From assembly GCA_021186555.1 (NCBI GenBank), contig JAJKFL010000007.1, positions 3,532,501 through 3,596,500 of the forward strand: DNA of 64,000 bases. The letters run 5' to 3'. This document shows positions 21,109-32,032 of the stretch, one piece after another (the first letter of the stretch is position 1; each line of letters starts with the position of its first letter). Below the pieces are notes generated by a model. The model searched no databases and was not told where the DNA came from. It was given only the letters and a program-made list of their open reading frames with translations. Made by a program: the position numbers and the translations under genes. Source of the stretch: Reticulitermes speratus. Lineage: Eukaryota > Arthropoda > Insecta > Blattodea > Rhinotermitidae.

Positions 21109-21639
21109 TCTATACATTATCTATAATAAAAACATACTGATAATTTGAAAAATTTATTTAAAACCGCAATTCACAACACAGGCTAGCAAATTTTTTGCAA
21201 AAAAGGGTTAGTATTAAAACACATTTTTCCATAAATAAACATCTCTTAGTGTTCAAAGCTGCTTCGGCGTTCTATCTCGGCTTTGCTAGGCACAGACTTA
21301 TAAGGCGTTTTCTCATTTCAAATGTGTGTGCGGGTAACATAAACATGTTACCTGAGTGCTAGGGATTGAGCAGATCTGGTACAAACGTTGCAATGCAAAG
21401 TAGCAAGAACATTTCCATCACATGACAAAGCTTTTGGGGGTTTAGAGTTTACTCTTCAAGCATTAAATCAAAATTGTACAGTACAACATATCGGAACATC
21501 TTTAAATTGCAAAGTGCCATATTCTCTATTGATATCAACTTTAGCAGCAAAAAAAAAGAAGGAAGAGGATAAAAATTCCAGGAACGTACGAAATGCGTGG
21601 ATAAATGAAACTTTAAATTAATATTTGGTAAGCTTGTAA

Positions 21640-22000
21640 CGGTGGCATCTGGAAAGTTTTGAATTGTGATGCTGGAGAAGGATGGAGAACATCAGTTGGG
21701 CCGATCGTGTGAAAAAATAAAGAAGTATTACAGACAGTCAAGGAGGAGAGGAATATCCTACATATAATAAAAAAAAGGAAGGCTAAATGGATTGGTCACA
21801 TCTTGCGTAGGAACTGCCTTCTGAAACACGTGATTGAAGGAAAGATAGAAGGGATGGGAAGAAGAGGAAGGAGATGTAAGTAGATAACTGATGACCTTAA
21901 GGAAACGAGAGGATACTGAAACTTGAACGAGGAAGCACTAGATCGCATTCTCTGAGGAACTCGCTTTGGAAAAGCTTATGGACCTGTCGTAAGACTACGT
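21640..22000 (+). mobile_element. Non-LTR retrotransposon 3' end, copy 3
   Basis: It contains the coding sequence for WIGHILRRNCLLKHVIEGK then EGMGRRGRR, preceded by a region for MLEKDGE and RADRVKK-like text, and followed by LNEEALDRIL. Several frameshifts. Same family as at 11911 and 16530. Confidence 0.75.
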
Positions 22001-24190
22001 CATGATGGTGATGGTCATGTAATGACCTTGGTGGTAATTACAAAATGATAAGGGATACGCATGGAAAGGAAGGGGGTGGTGACGGTTAATTCCTCGTTTT
22101 GGGGTAGGCCTTTCTTTACGTAGAGCACCTAAGAAAAACCACGAACACCTCAGTCGGTTGGTTGGCCTCATCTTCCAGATTCCAAGCAAGGTAGCCAACC
22201 CTGACATCGCAAAACTAGCAACTAGGACCGTTGTTCATTTTAAACAGTTCGCACTAAACCAATCGCTGACTTCAGCTACACCTTACAACACAGCTGCATA
22301 AGTCCCAGGCGCCAGGTCGCCCGAACGACTGTATTTTGTAAGACTGCGCCTAATATTTTTGTGTTATCAGCACGGATCTTTCTTCATATCATCCTTGTGG
22401 CGCCTAGGATTTGTGGTAGCTCCTAGATTTTTGGAAAATTTGTGTACCCCTCCTGTAAGCCGTTTACCTGCCAGGATAAGACCTTCACCCACAAATAAGT
22501 AATATACGAGTATATGTGCAATGAGGGACAGCGAGAGGGGGGGGGGGTACTGTGCGCACCGGGCGCAAATATAGGCGCTTACTGCTAGAGTAGAGAATAT
22601 CCGAAAAAAGTATGAGTATTATTAAATTAAATCCTACAACTGCCATTACGGACGGTACCGACGGCTGCTGAACCACTGGACAAGTACTACGGAGTTTAGA
22701 CGCGATTTGAATCCTGTTTCAGAACTTTCTTTAATTTAAATAAGTAAACTCAGATTTTTTGAGTTTTATTATTTTTCACGTTTTAGTTCCCACACACTGG
22801 TATACTGACAAGAAAAAGAACCATATCCCGGGTGACCAACGGGTACTTATGCTAGCGTAACACAGAAATACCGGCTAACTTTATCCTTATTTTAAATCTC
22901 ACCGTAAAATATGATCTCGCTTAAAAGTCTACTGCCATTTGGAAGATTTAAAACTTTGAATTTAAAAAGACATGTGGGGGGGGGGGGGAGTATGCTTCAG
23001 ATAACAGCTTTCATTTTGAAAGAAAATTATAAATATTAAAATGTCCACTGAAAATTTAACGAGAAAATCTGACAACTCCCACCTCCAACTACGGTTTTCA
23101 CACACACGCCTTTCAATGATCCACTACCATAAATCCTATATTACAGCCCTGAAGGACAATTCAAATCGCCGTTTCAATGAATATGCCATCTACTAAACAT
23201 TTTCCCCAAAGGTCGAGAATATAATTTCGACTGAGACATAAACGTATGCATCTCTCATCGTCTTTTACTGATGCCGTCTTCTGGTCAGGGGTTTAACTAC
23301 TACCAATGATCCATATTTTGCATAACATACATACACAGTCAGTAATCATCAACCGTGACGCATTATACAATTTCAAGTGCGTGCATTGGGTCTTACTTTA
23401 CTGTATGTATATGTCTTACATATCTGAAGGACCGCGTAAAGAGACCCGTAGGCAACTTCTGACATCTCTTCATGCCAAACCGCCTACAGAACCTGTTAAG
23501 TCACATCTGAGGCTGTTATTAATCACGTGAGTTTACTAAGGGCAAGATCAGGCTTACATAATACCTGTCACGGAATTGGGCAAAATCGTCTTGCCACCTT
23601 GACCTGCGTACACGTTACTAAGGGTGTCCGCGCCATTAACACCATTATTCGTATGCGGTAATCTAAGGGTTGAAAAGAAAGCAAGAAAAGCAGGCGATTT
23701 AATTGACTCTGAACGCAGGTTTAAAGTCAGCATGTAAGGAGACCACAAGTTTTTAAGTTATCTGACAAGGTAACAAGAAGTGAAGAACTGTGCACTGACA
23801 TATTCCTGCTACAATTTATTACAGGCAGTTGCTAGTGGCCTGATGATCTATCAAACTTTTTTTTTTAAAACCCTTTATTTTCTCCTTCCTTGTATACAGC
23901 AATGACAAACAACATAATAGATATAGATCAGTCAGTTGTTCCAGTTACCAACTGCTTCGGAAACCTGGTTTCGGTACAACCACCCGACCGATACGTATAA
24001 GTACTCGCATCTAAATATCTGTAGTGAAAAACCCTAACACATAGAAAAAACACTACCCATTAACTCTACTCCAATTATAGTAAGGCATGTTTCGGTCTTA
24101 GAACATGAAAGTGTGCGTTTTTATGTGTAGGCGTGCAATTGGTCGAAACTCTAATATGCGTGATTTCAGGCTTCAGCCGCGATGTAGATG
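22000..24190. other. No gene seen; G-runs at 22539-22549 and 22976-22989
   Basis: Short open frames have no recognisable domain. The phrase gcaccgggcgcaaatatagg after the first G-run looks like a transposon end but I cannot place it. Confidence 0.4.
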
Positions 24191-24191
24191 A

Positions 24192-24420
24192 TATCTGCGC
24201 TCTTCTGGGGTATTACGCAGTGTTGAGTGGTAGTTCTGTACCGACCTTTCGGGACAACCTATCGGTCCCATCTTCAATGGTCAAGAATTCCAAGAAGATG
24301 TCCAAGTCTTGGCCGTCTTGACCCTTGAAGATAGGACCGATAGGTTGTCCCGAAAGGTCGATACAGAACTACCACTCAAAGCTGCGTAATATCCCAGAAG
24401 AGCGCAGATCTAAACTGTGA
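24192..24420. repeat. Foldback element with inverted hammerhead-like pair
   Basis: The arms start atctgcgctcttctgggg and run about 90-100 bp into the centre, where two converging motifs lie at 24239-24280 (minus) and 24322-24361 (plus). Each has TGAAGA, helix II GGGAC/GTCCC or a close variant, GAAAGGTC. Core position C3 is T in both, so cleavage is doubtful. It is a close sister of 36028-36212. Confidence 0.8.
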
Positions 24421-24569
24421 TACTTTAAATCAGACTGGTAACCATATGTACCCTCTGCCTTAATAGAAATAAGCTAGAAAATTTTAAATGATCCGCAACC
24501 GTGCATTAAGCACATAGATATGGTAACAATACCAACAAATGCACATAAATGTAATACACACCGTATACC

Positions 24570-24609
24570 TCCTACATGTTTCGGCCATTCATGTGGCCAT
24601 TTTCAGGGA
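24570..24609 (-). ncRNA. Hammerhead-like motif, minus strand (G8 mutated)
   Basis: Minus strand: helix I TCC, CTGAAAA, helix II GGCC/GGCC, GAAA, ACATGT, triplet GTA, helix I GGA. G8 is A, as in the copy at 1610. Confidence 0.5.
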
Positions 24610-24696
24610 TGTCCTCCCCTGTTAATATCAACCTAACCCTAACAACTTATAAATCAGTAACCGGTCAACACCAAATATATCCCCTGCCTGGAAACA

Positions 24697-24722
24697 CACA
24701 CACGCACGCACACACACACACT
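24697..24722. repeat. (CA)n microsatellite
   Basis: About 13 CA/CG-type dinucleotides. Confidence 0.85.
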
Positions 24723-24774
24723 CCAACAAACTAGGCATTTTCCACAACAAAGTTAGCTAACTACCTAACTAACT

Positions 24775-24960
24775 AAACTCATGGAGCAGGGTACTTCTTG
24801 AAAGCTAATCGTTCCTCAGCTACACAAGAAAGTCCCCGCACTTTATGGAACCTGAGGGTTCATCACCGCTTTCACAACAGCCCGTCACGTGTCCCTATTC
24901 CGACCCATATAAATCCAGTCCACGCTCTCCCATCGTATTTCCACAACAAAATGTCACGCA
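24775..24960 (-). mobile_element. Non-LTR retrotransposon 3'-end fragment
   Basis: On the minus strand it carries the end of the [10 protein letters not shown]...RVP frame, with cctcaggttccataaagtgc and tcaagaagtaccctgctcc, and finishes in a GTTA-rich tail. Confidence 0.6.
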
Positions 24961-25501
24961 TTATTACTAAACTTCCAGGAGCAATGCCAATTACAATTCT
25001 ACGCAAATAAATTGGTAAGGAAATTGTTAAAATTCATGTCATTAGGCTAGCTTGCAAATTATACTTTAGAAGCAGGTCTGGTTATAACATACAAATAGGA
25101 CAATAAGTCCAGTATAATCTTGTCTATGACAAATAACAAATGCCTCTCTCTCTCAGCTGAAAGTTTGGCCACCTTGTAAGGCGAAAGTTTCTGAATCGTA
25201 TACAATACTGATGATAATCTGAACAGACAATTTGGCGTGATATGTTAGAATAGGGTCTTCATTTCAGGTGGTTGATCAGAGGGAATTCTGCAGAATTCAG
25301 TCGATAGGCCATATCAGGATTTGGGGGACCATGAAAGCCGGAATGTTGCCTCGAAACCTGCCATAACAACGGAAAAATACAGGGATATATTGAGAACAAA
25401 CGTAAAAACAAACGTACTGTTCGTTTGATATTTAAATAAAGCACCGTGACATGCAAATTAAATTTCACATTGTTGACACCGTGCATCTTCGTCATATTAA
25501 A

Positions 25502-25638
25502 TTAAGTTATAAACCAACCGATGCACACTAAAACCACTCTTCAAGTAGCTTTATTATAAAATTGTACAATTTTAACAATTTTATAATAAAGCTACTTAAA
25601 GAGTGGTTTTAGTGTGCATCGGTTGGTTTATAACTTAA
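25502..25638. repeat. 64-bp palindrome with 9-nt loop and TTAA ends
   Basis: Left arm 25502-25565 and right arm 25575-25638 are inverted copies with one mismatch. The outermost bases are TTAA on both sides, followed by gttataaaccaacc. A TTAA-targeting foldback MITE (piggyBac-like target) would look like this, but TTAA is self-complementary, so target duplication and arm end cannot be separated. Confidence 0.95.
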
Positions 25639-25789
25639 GCAAATTAAATTGTTAATAAAGTAACGGCACTCCTGCTGGGTAATTGTTAGGTTTTTTTTTT
25701 TGCCGAAATAAATAACCAGCTACAAGTACGTAACTCCGTGCAGCAAAATCCTTCATAAACCAATAGTCAACAGCGCACAATTCAAGGAA

Positions 25790-25965
25790 ATGTCAGCGTA
25801 TCTGCCGGTTTCTTTTGCAGGACTCACAACCTGCCTAACTCTACGCAGCGAAGTCCGTGTTCAGAAGTTAATTGTACCCCAATTAATGATGAAAATATCC
25901 GAATTTTATGGAACCCAAAGTTTTATTACACTTGTCCCTCTCCCGACCCAGATTAATCCAATCAA
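25790..25965 (-). mobile_element. Decayed retrotransposon 3'-end fragment
   Basis: The phrases ttttatggaacccaaag and cttgtccctctcccgaccca then gattaatccaatc parallel the fragment at 24775-24960. Confidence 0.4.
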
Positions 25966-26159
25966 AAAGTTCACAACTACCGAACATAAATTACACTGCG
26001 TCTTCATTACAAAAACACAATAGGCCAAAGGTCATCGCACAATACACCAAAGGGAAAGGAAACGAAATGAAAAAAAAAAAAAATTAACAATGTCTTGCTG
26101 TCTAAATTGCTTCGTAGTAAGATCAGCTAAGGTCGGCGAGAAAAACAGTCTAATAATAT

Positions 26160-26190
26160 TTAATAATAATAATAATAATAATAATAATTC
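26160..26190. repeat. (AAT)n microsatellite
   Basis: About nine AAT units. Confidence 0.9.
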
Positions 26191-26887
26191 AGTTACTATT
26201 TATTAAAGTGCTAGCTTAACAGCGCAAAGGCCAGTTACAAAACTAGCACTAAATAATTACAACACAAATTACACAAATGAACACATACACAAACACAACA
26301 CAACAATAACAAAAAAAAATTGATTTTATGACTTAAATCTGATAGCAAGTTAACAATATAAATTGAAACCCAACTCAAGTGAAACGTGCCGTTAGCGTAA
26401 ACTCTGTTTCAGAGCACTAATTTCTTTAGTAAACATATCTATGTCACTGTACACCAAATTTACAGCTGTTGCACGTGGAGCGAAAGGGAAATTTTGCGTG
26501 ATACAGAAAACAGGACGAAGTCTCTAATATTGCGAGACGGAATAATAACAACACCTTACAACAGAAATACAGCGCAGGTGGAATGTAAAAAAAAAAAACG
26601 TGATACCAGTAATAACAGGGGCAACTAGAACCATCTCAAAATCATTCAGAAAAGCATGACATCAAGGAACTACAGAAAACAGTCATACTGGGCACTGCAC
26701 ACATACTGCGGGAAGTACTGATGTAAAGTACACAATGTTTACCATGGGAAATAGCATTACATACGAGGTACACCTTAAATTGTAACCAGAAAACAGCTGC
26801 ATCACTATATACCCTAGAAAAATGGTTTGTTTCAGTTACATACGAGTAATTGTAAATACCCTGCATAAAGGTGATAAAAAAATAATG

Positions 26888-27176
26888 GGCACACGGTGGC
26901 GCAGTTGGTTGAGGCACTGCGCTACAATCCGGAAGGTCGCGGGTTCGATTCCCGATGGTGTGACTGGAGTTTTTCATTGAAATAATCCTTCAGGCCGCAC
27001 AATGGCCCTGGGGTCATGAGTACCAGGAATATTTCCTGGGGGGTAAAGGCGGTCGGTGCGTAGGACTGACAACCTTACCACCTTAATGTACCGATTGTCT
27101 AGAAATCTGAAAGCCTCAACCTCCTGGAACACTAAGGGCCTGTCCAGGCCTGTAATGGGATTGCTTTACCTTTTAC
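26888..27176 (+). mobile_element. SINE family C, full-length copy
   Basis: The head cacacggtggcgcagttggt contains a clear A box, and gtcgcgggttcgattcccga a clear B box. The body holds accaggaatatttcctgggg, and the tail tgggattgctttacctttta leads into an (AAT)n run (27177-27203). Confidence 0.9.
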
Positions 27177-27225
27177 AAATAATAATAATAATAATAATAA
27201 TAATTGTAACATTATCATTATCGCC

Positions 27226-27472
27226 GATCCCAGTGGCCGCGTAGTCTAAGGCGTGGGTCTGCGGTCGCTCGCTTGCTGGGAATGCGGGTTCGAATCCCGT
27301 CGGGTGAATGGATACTGTCTCTTATGAGTGTTGTGTGTTGTCAGGTAGAGGTAACTGCGTCGGGCTGATCACTCTTCCAGAGGAGTCATACCGAGTGTGG
27401 TGTGTCTGTGTGTGATCGTGAAGCCTCGATAATGAGGAGGCCCTGGCCCACTATGGGCTGTTGCGCCATTGG
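27226..27472 (+). mobile_element. SINE family B, intact copy
   Basis: Head cccagtggccgcgtagtcta, B box gggttcgaatcccgtc, body gggctgatcactcttccaga, tail gtgaagcctcgataatgagg. It was inserted beside the family C copy. Confidence 0.9.
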
Positions 27473-27539
27473 AATTATTATTATTAAGTGAAATAGGTTT
27501 ATTCCTGCATTCGCCAATATGTCAACAGGTGGCATTGGC

Positions 27540-28280
27540 GGCTGATGTTCATTTCACGTAAGGACAGCTGCGAAGCTAGGAACAAACACCAAATAGTCAA
27601 CTCTCCAAAGTTTCCAGTCAGCACACGAAGGCCGAAAATTTCGAAAATCGAAGATCAGGTTTTTTGTCCATTGTAAACATTAAGATTGAAGAGTGTGTCT
27701 AGGTGACGCCTCCTAACACACAAGGTACGAAATTTCAAGCGATCTAAAACTGCGTAATTATACGGCACGTCAGTGAGGGCAAGATGGCGAGAAAGAACAC
27801 CGACATGTAGAACATGGGGGTCACACGGCGGTGAGCGTCAAAATTAAGATTTTGTGGGACATGATGTCATGTAGTCGGGTACATGTGTACCAAAGTACAC
27901 GGTGTCACATGACAGGCGAGCGTAATGATGTAACATGTTTGCAATTGCAGGCAATAAATGACAAACACAATAAGCTTAATGCATCGAAGAGGACGACCAT
28001 CTGAACAAAGGTCCAGCACTCTAAGACGCTAAATTACGTGTCATGGTTATACTGTAAATTTAAATTACCCATACCTGACAGCAGCACAAGACACGTATTC
28101 TAGCAGTCACAGTGATAACACAGAATTCCTTCTTGCCCTTCAAGACCCTCTCTTTAGGCGCTTTCGCAAAGTACGTGCGAATATTCGCATCGTCATGTCT
28201 GTTAGTCTGTACCCATCGAACAGCGCAACTCCCACGCGACAGGTTTTTGTTAAATTTCATATCTGGGATTTTTACTAAAC
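27540..28280. other. No gene seen
   Basis: Short open frames without recognisable motifs; no repeat shared with the rest of the window was noticed. Confidence 0.4.
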
Positions 28281-28899
28281 GTTGTCGAAAAATTTAGATT
28301 TCGGTTAAAATTAGACAAAAATATCAGACACTTTACATGAAGACCTATTTACATTTATGATACTACCTCGCCGTGATTACTCTTTAAAATTCAGACATTA
28401 TTCCTGTGAAGTGCGGACTAAGGCCGAAGAAATAGTTGACAATCCGAACACAACAATCGTGCGAAAGCGCCTGGAGTGTTACGGTCTGCGAACATTCCTA
28501 TCTTGCTTTATGTCTTCAACGTTGAAATTTGTTCGTTTGTTAGTGATAAGTTTACAGATATCTCAGCACTTAATTTGCTTTGGACAGGATAAATATTCCC
28601 ATAAAGGATGTTTAGTTTAATGCAAGTTCCGTTCCAATCTATTTCAGGCGTCCACACCGGCTCTGGGCCCGGCACAGTGGGTACACGGGGCTTTATCATT
28701 GGAGCTACAGCGGCCGGGGAGTGAAGCTGATCACTCACCTCAATCTTAATGCCGACGTTAAGCATGCAATCCCCCCACATGAGTTCTTAGCTTGGTGCTT
28801 AATTAGACCAGGGACACATGTTCTTTACCAAACTTCATTTAACTGCATATTCATATAGATCTTCCGATGTACTGTAGGCACAAAAACACCCCTTAATAT

Positions 28900-29837
28900 C
28901 AGGGGCGCACTCAAGGAGAGAGAGCTTCCGGGCTTCAGCCCCCCCCCCCCCCCAAAGTCCCAAAACCGAAATTTAAAAAACACATTTTGTAGATATTAAA
29001 TCAAAAGTTTTACGTGATTCATCCTTGTGCCATGTGCTTCGACTTGCAATACCTCCGTGGATCGTTTATATCTGGCGGCACAACCAGCCCTAACCCAAAA
29101 GTGCCCAAAGTAAATACATCAAATCAAAGGCACCTATTTATTTACAACAAATGTAAACCAAATCATCAGTACTTACAGTGTAGATAATTAGAGCAAATAT
29201 ATACACCAACACAGCAAACAATGTTACTCCTACATTGAAGAGAGGCTCCACACAAACCAGCAATAACTTGGCAGTGCTGTGCTGGTAACAACAAACACAA
29301 ATCTGACCCCAGCACTACCAAGGACGGCAACAACCCCCTGTTGTTTGAAAATATACCGAAACACAATTCTGGTATAGAGTAAGCCGGAACTAAATTTAGA
29401 TGCTCATCCCTCGAAGCCAGGTTGTTTGACCAAAGGAATATACTAATGTAAACAGGTAAGCAAGTGGAACGTACCCAGATTGAAGTAGGGGAGGAATGGA
29501 AAGGTACAACTGAAGGTAGGTCAGGAACAGAATGACACATCCTTCAGCCGAAATAAGCCACTGGAATCGGCTGATGACTAGTACATTAGAATTTTGAAAA
29601 ATAAATTAATATAATTTAAAAAACAAGAAGATAGGACACCGTGATTGAGTCATGGAACATGTAGTTATGTTTGTATGTATATAAATGCAGTTGCTGACAG
29701 TGTTATGTTGTACTTGTGACAGGATTTTTATAACATAATTTTTAAAATCAAACGTAAATTATATATAGCCTCAGGGTCAACCCCCCCCCCCCCCCCCCCC
29801 CCCCCCCCGGCAACGAATAATTCTGGGTGCGCACCTG
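28900..29837. mobile_element. hAT-type element, 938 bp, perfect 8-bp TSD
   Basis: The left end CAGGGGCGCACTCAAG and, inverted, the right end CAGGTGCGCACCCAG are terminal repeats. The octamer cttaatat lies directly outside both ends (28892-28899 and 29838-29845), a perfect 8-bp target duplication as made by hAT transposases. C-runs stand just inside each end (28940-28955 and 29780-29808). No transposase domain is recognised; a 124-codon minus-strand frame (29166-29540) has no motif I know. A second, internally deleted copy is at 46175-46590. Confidence 0.88.
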
Positions 29838-30291
29838 CTTAATATACCAACAAGGCATTCCACTTCCTGTGTTTGCTGGCGCAGACCTTGACAAAGGAAC
29901 TCGTTGTCACATTTCTGACAGGACAAACACAGCCGCAATGCAAATACAACCTTGAATGTCAATCCTTTGAAGTCTGAAATTCATTGAACTAACATTTAAG
30001 GCAATGGAAACGTACAGATAGCGTATTTTCAAACAATTCTGTCTCGACCAATCTGTTGCTGAATTGTGTCGCAAGAGAGAAAATATAAATAGTTAGGTTA
30101 GGGTTGCAGCAGCACGTTCAATTATATTTTAATTAAATATATGATAAGAGGGCGCAATTTCGATCATTTCAGACAAAAATATGCTTTAATGCGTAAAATA
30201 CACAAGCATGAGTAAGTATCATTCCTCAGGCAAGTTCTCTGTACCTTACTGAATATGTCAAAATAATATAAAATGAAAATGTTGCGTAGTA

Positions 30292-30682
30292 TTTTTTTTT
30301 TTTTCCAATGGCTCGACAGCCCCTTGGGGGCCTAGGCCACCTCATTTTTCGAGGCTTCACGATCACACATTTTTTAGACACACCACACTCGGTAGGACTC
30401 CTCTTGACGAGGGACCAGCCCGACGCATAGACCTCTACCTGACAACACACAACATTCACAAGACACAGACATCCATGTAGGCGGATTTTTTTTTTTTTTT
30501 TTATTAATTCCTGGTTCCCTTGATCATTGTACTGTGAAGTCCTTTGTCCCGCATGTCACCTTATGTTTCAGCTTCGTCCATACATCTACACACACAAAAT
30601 CCATGCCCCGGTGGATCGAACACGATCTAGTAAGCGAGCGCGAAGACCCACGCCTTAGACCGCGCGGCCACTGGGATCGAGC
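30292..30682 (-). mobile_element. SINE family B, interrupted
   Basis: Head on the minus strand gatcccagtggccgcgcggt. The body is split by about 110 bp (30,484-30,594) that begins with a T-run, probably a later insertion. The tail side carries another T-run at 30,291. Confidence 0.75.
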
Positions 30683-31089
30683 TGCGTAGTATAAATACTA
30701 TAAATAATAGTAAAATCCTTTAAAACTGAACGAAAATATACCTCGGCATAACACACATTCATGATGCACTGCAGCATGCTACAATGGTAACATTTTTTCC
30801 CCTTTTCCATGTCTGTTAATAAAAGAACCTCCGCTTTCGCCTTTCTTTCAAGCCATTTTGAGAGAGGTCAGTTATTCGACAGAAAGCCAGATTCATCCAT
30901 ATTATACACATTTTGAGGCTTAACAAAATTACCTGAACCCTTTCATAATGTCCTCAAGTAATCAAAACAGCATGCCAGTCCTCCATCACAAAGCCCTTGA
31001 ACTCTGGCACGTGAAAGACGCCCGGGTTTCCGACGACTCGGTTAAAACGCCTTCTTAAAAAGGCTCGAAACCAGTCCATTCCTGCAACC

Positions 31090-31470
31090 TTCTTTCCTCA
31101 GTTCCGCGGATGTTCGAGTTCGTTCACCTCGTTAAATTAAAAGCAGCCTAACTCCACCGAATGGATGTCAGTCTCAACCCTCTTTGTTTCGTATTCGGTG
31201 CCGAATTCTGCTGTGGATGGGCAATCGTGCCCCCAACACTGCACTTTCTTTGCTGGGCCTCTCCAATCCTCACCTCTGAAGTATTTCATTTATTGTACTC
31301 TGTCGTCATCAAATTTTAAAATCATAAACAAGTCTACCTTCACATATCACATACTGTCTATTCAGAGCTGATACAAAGCTCTTGTAAAATGTGGGTAGCC
31401 AAATTTCAGTATTTCCTGCGATACTTCCTGCATTTTTCAGGTTTGTAGCATAGTTCTTACGTTCCATGTC
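31090..31470 (-). pseudogene. Retrotransposon endonuclease N-terminal fragment
   Basis: The minus strand at about 31,470-31,395 reads LATWNVRTMLQT, a stop, then KMQEVSQEILKFGY. WNVRTM..GKM.E...L...D is the opening of the apurinic-type endonuclease of RTE/Jockey-like elements. Downstream text is scrambled by frameshifts. Confidence 0.65.
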
Positions 31471-31559
31471 GCCAATTTCCATTTATTCGTGTGCCGTGGA
31501 GATTTGCCCAGTCGTGTCCCTACGTCATTCTTACTTTCCATCCGAGGCTCATCATGAGG

Positions 31560-31890
31560 TTTCATAACGTTTTTTTTTTTTCTGAGATAGGGTTGTTGGC
31601 CCTATGCTCAACCCCCACCCTGGAGGACGGGTTTGTAATCAGGGTTCCTTCCCCTAGGGAGGCTGGTTTTACCCACCTACAGAGGCCTCTCTCCCCCTTG
31701 GTTTTCTGTCAGGGTTTTCCTTCCCTTAGCCCAATGCTCCCGTTTTAAGGCGCCAGAAACTCGCTTTTCGTCCTTCTCTCTCAGCTACACTCTGAGCTCT
31801 CACCTCAGAGCGTATTACCAGGGCCACCACTTGGAGGTGAGAGATAGGACTTGCTGACCCAACCCCGTTACAGGGGGGCATTTCCTGATA
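31560..31890. repeat. GC-richer repeat-like block of unknown class
   Basis: After a T-run, the phrase gggttgttggccctatgctc, then aggacgggtttgtaatcagg and cttcccctagggaggctgg give a compositionally distinct block inside AT-rich DNA. It could be the 3' untranslated part of a retrotransposon; I cannot place it. Confidence 0.35.
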
Positions 31891-31996
31891 TTTAATGGTG
31901 TATACCTATGGGCATCGGTATAACTCACCAGGACCCGAGTCAGCCTTTTGACCCCAATAATAATATTTACTCTACTTTAATTGACTGTACATTGAT

Positions 31997-32032
31997 GACA
32001 TGTTTCAACCTCCGCTGATCATCTTCAGGTGT
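31997..32032 (-). ncRNA. Hammerhead-like motif, eroded
   Basis: Minus strand: CTGAAGA, weak helix II GATC/GGTT with wobble pairs, GAAA, ACATGT, triplet GTC. Helix I does not pair. Confidence 0.35.

Noticed and set aside
26889..26962. tRNA-like sequence on the plus strand
   Set aside because: Same reasoning: a SINE family C head followed by the family body, with no closed acceptor stem.
29166..29540. 124-codon minus-strand ORF inside the hAT element, as a possible transposase
   Set aside because: No hAT dimerisation or catalytic motif is visible, and it spans the region that the sister copy lacks. I could not support a product.
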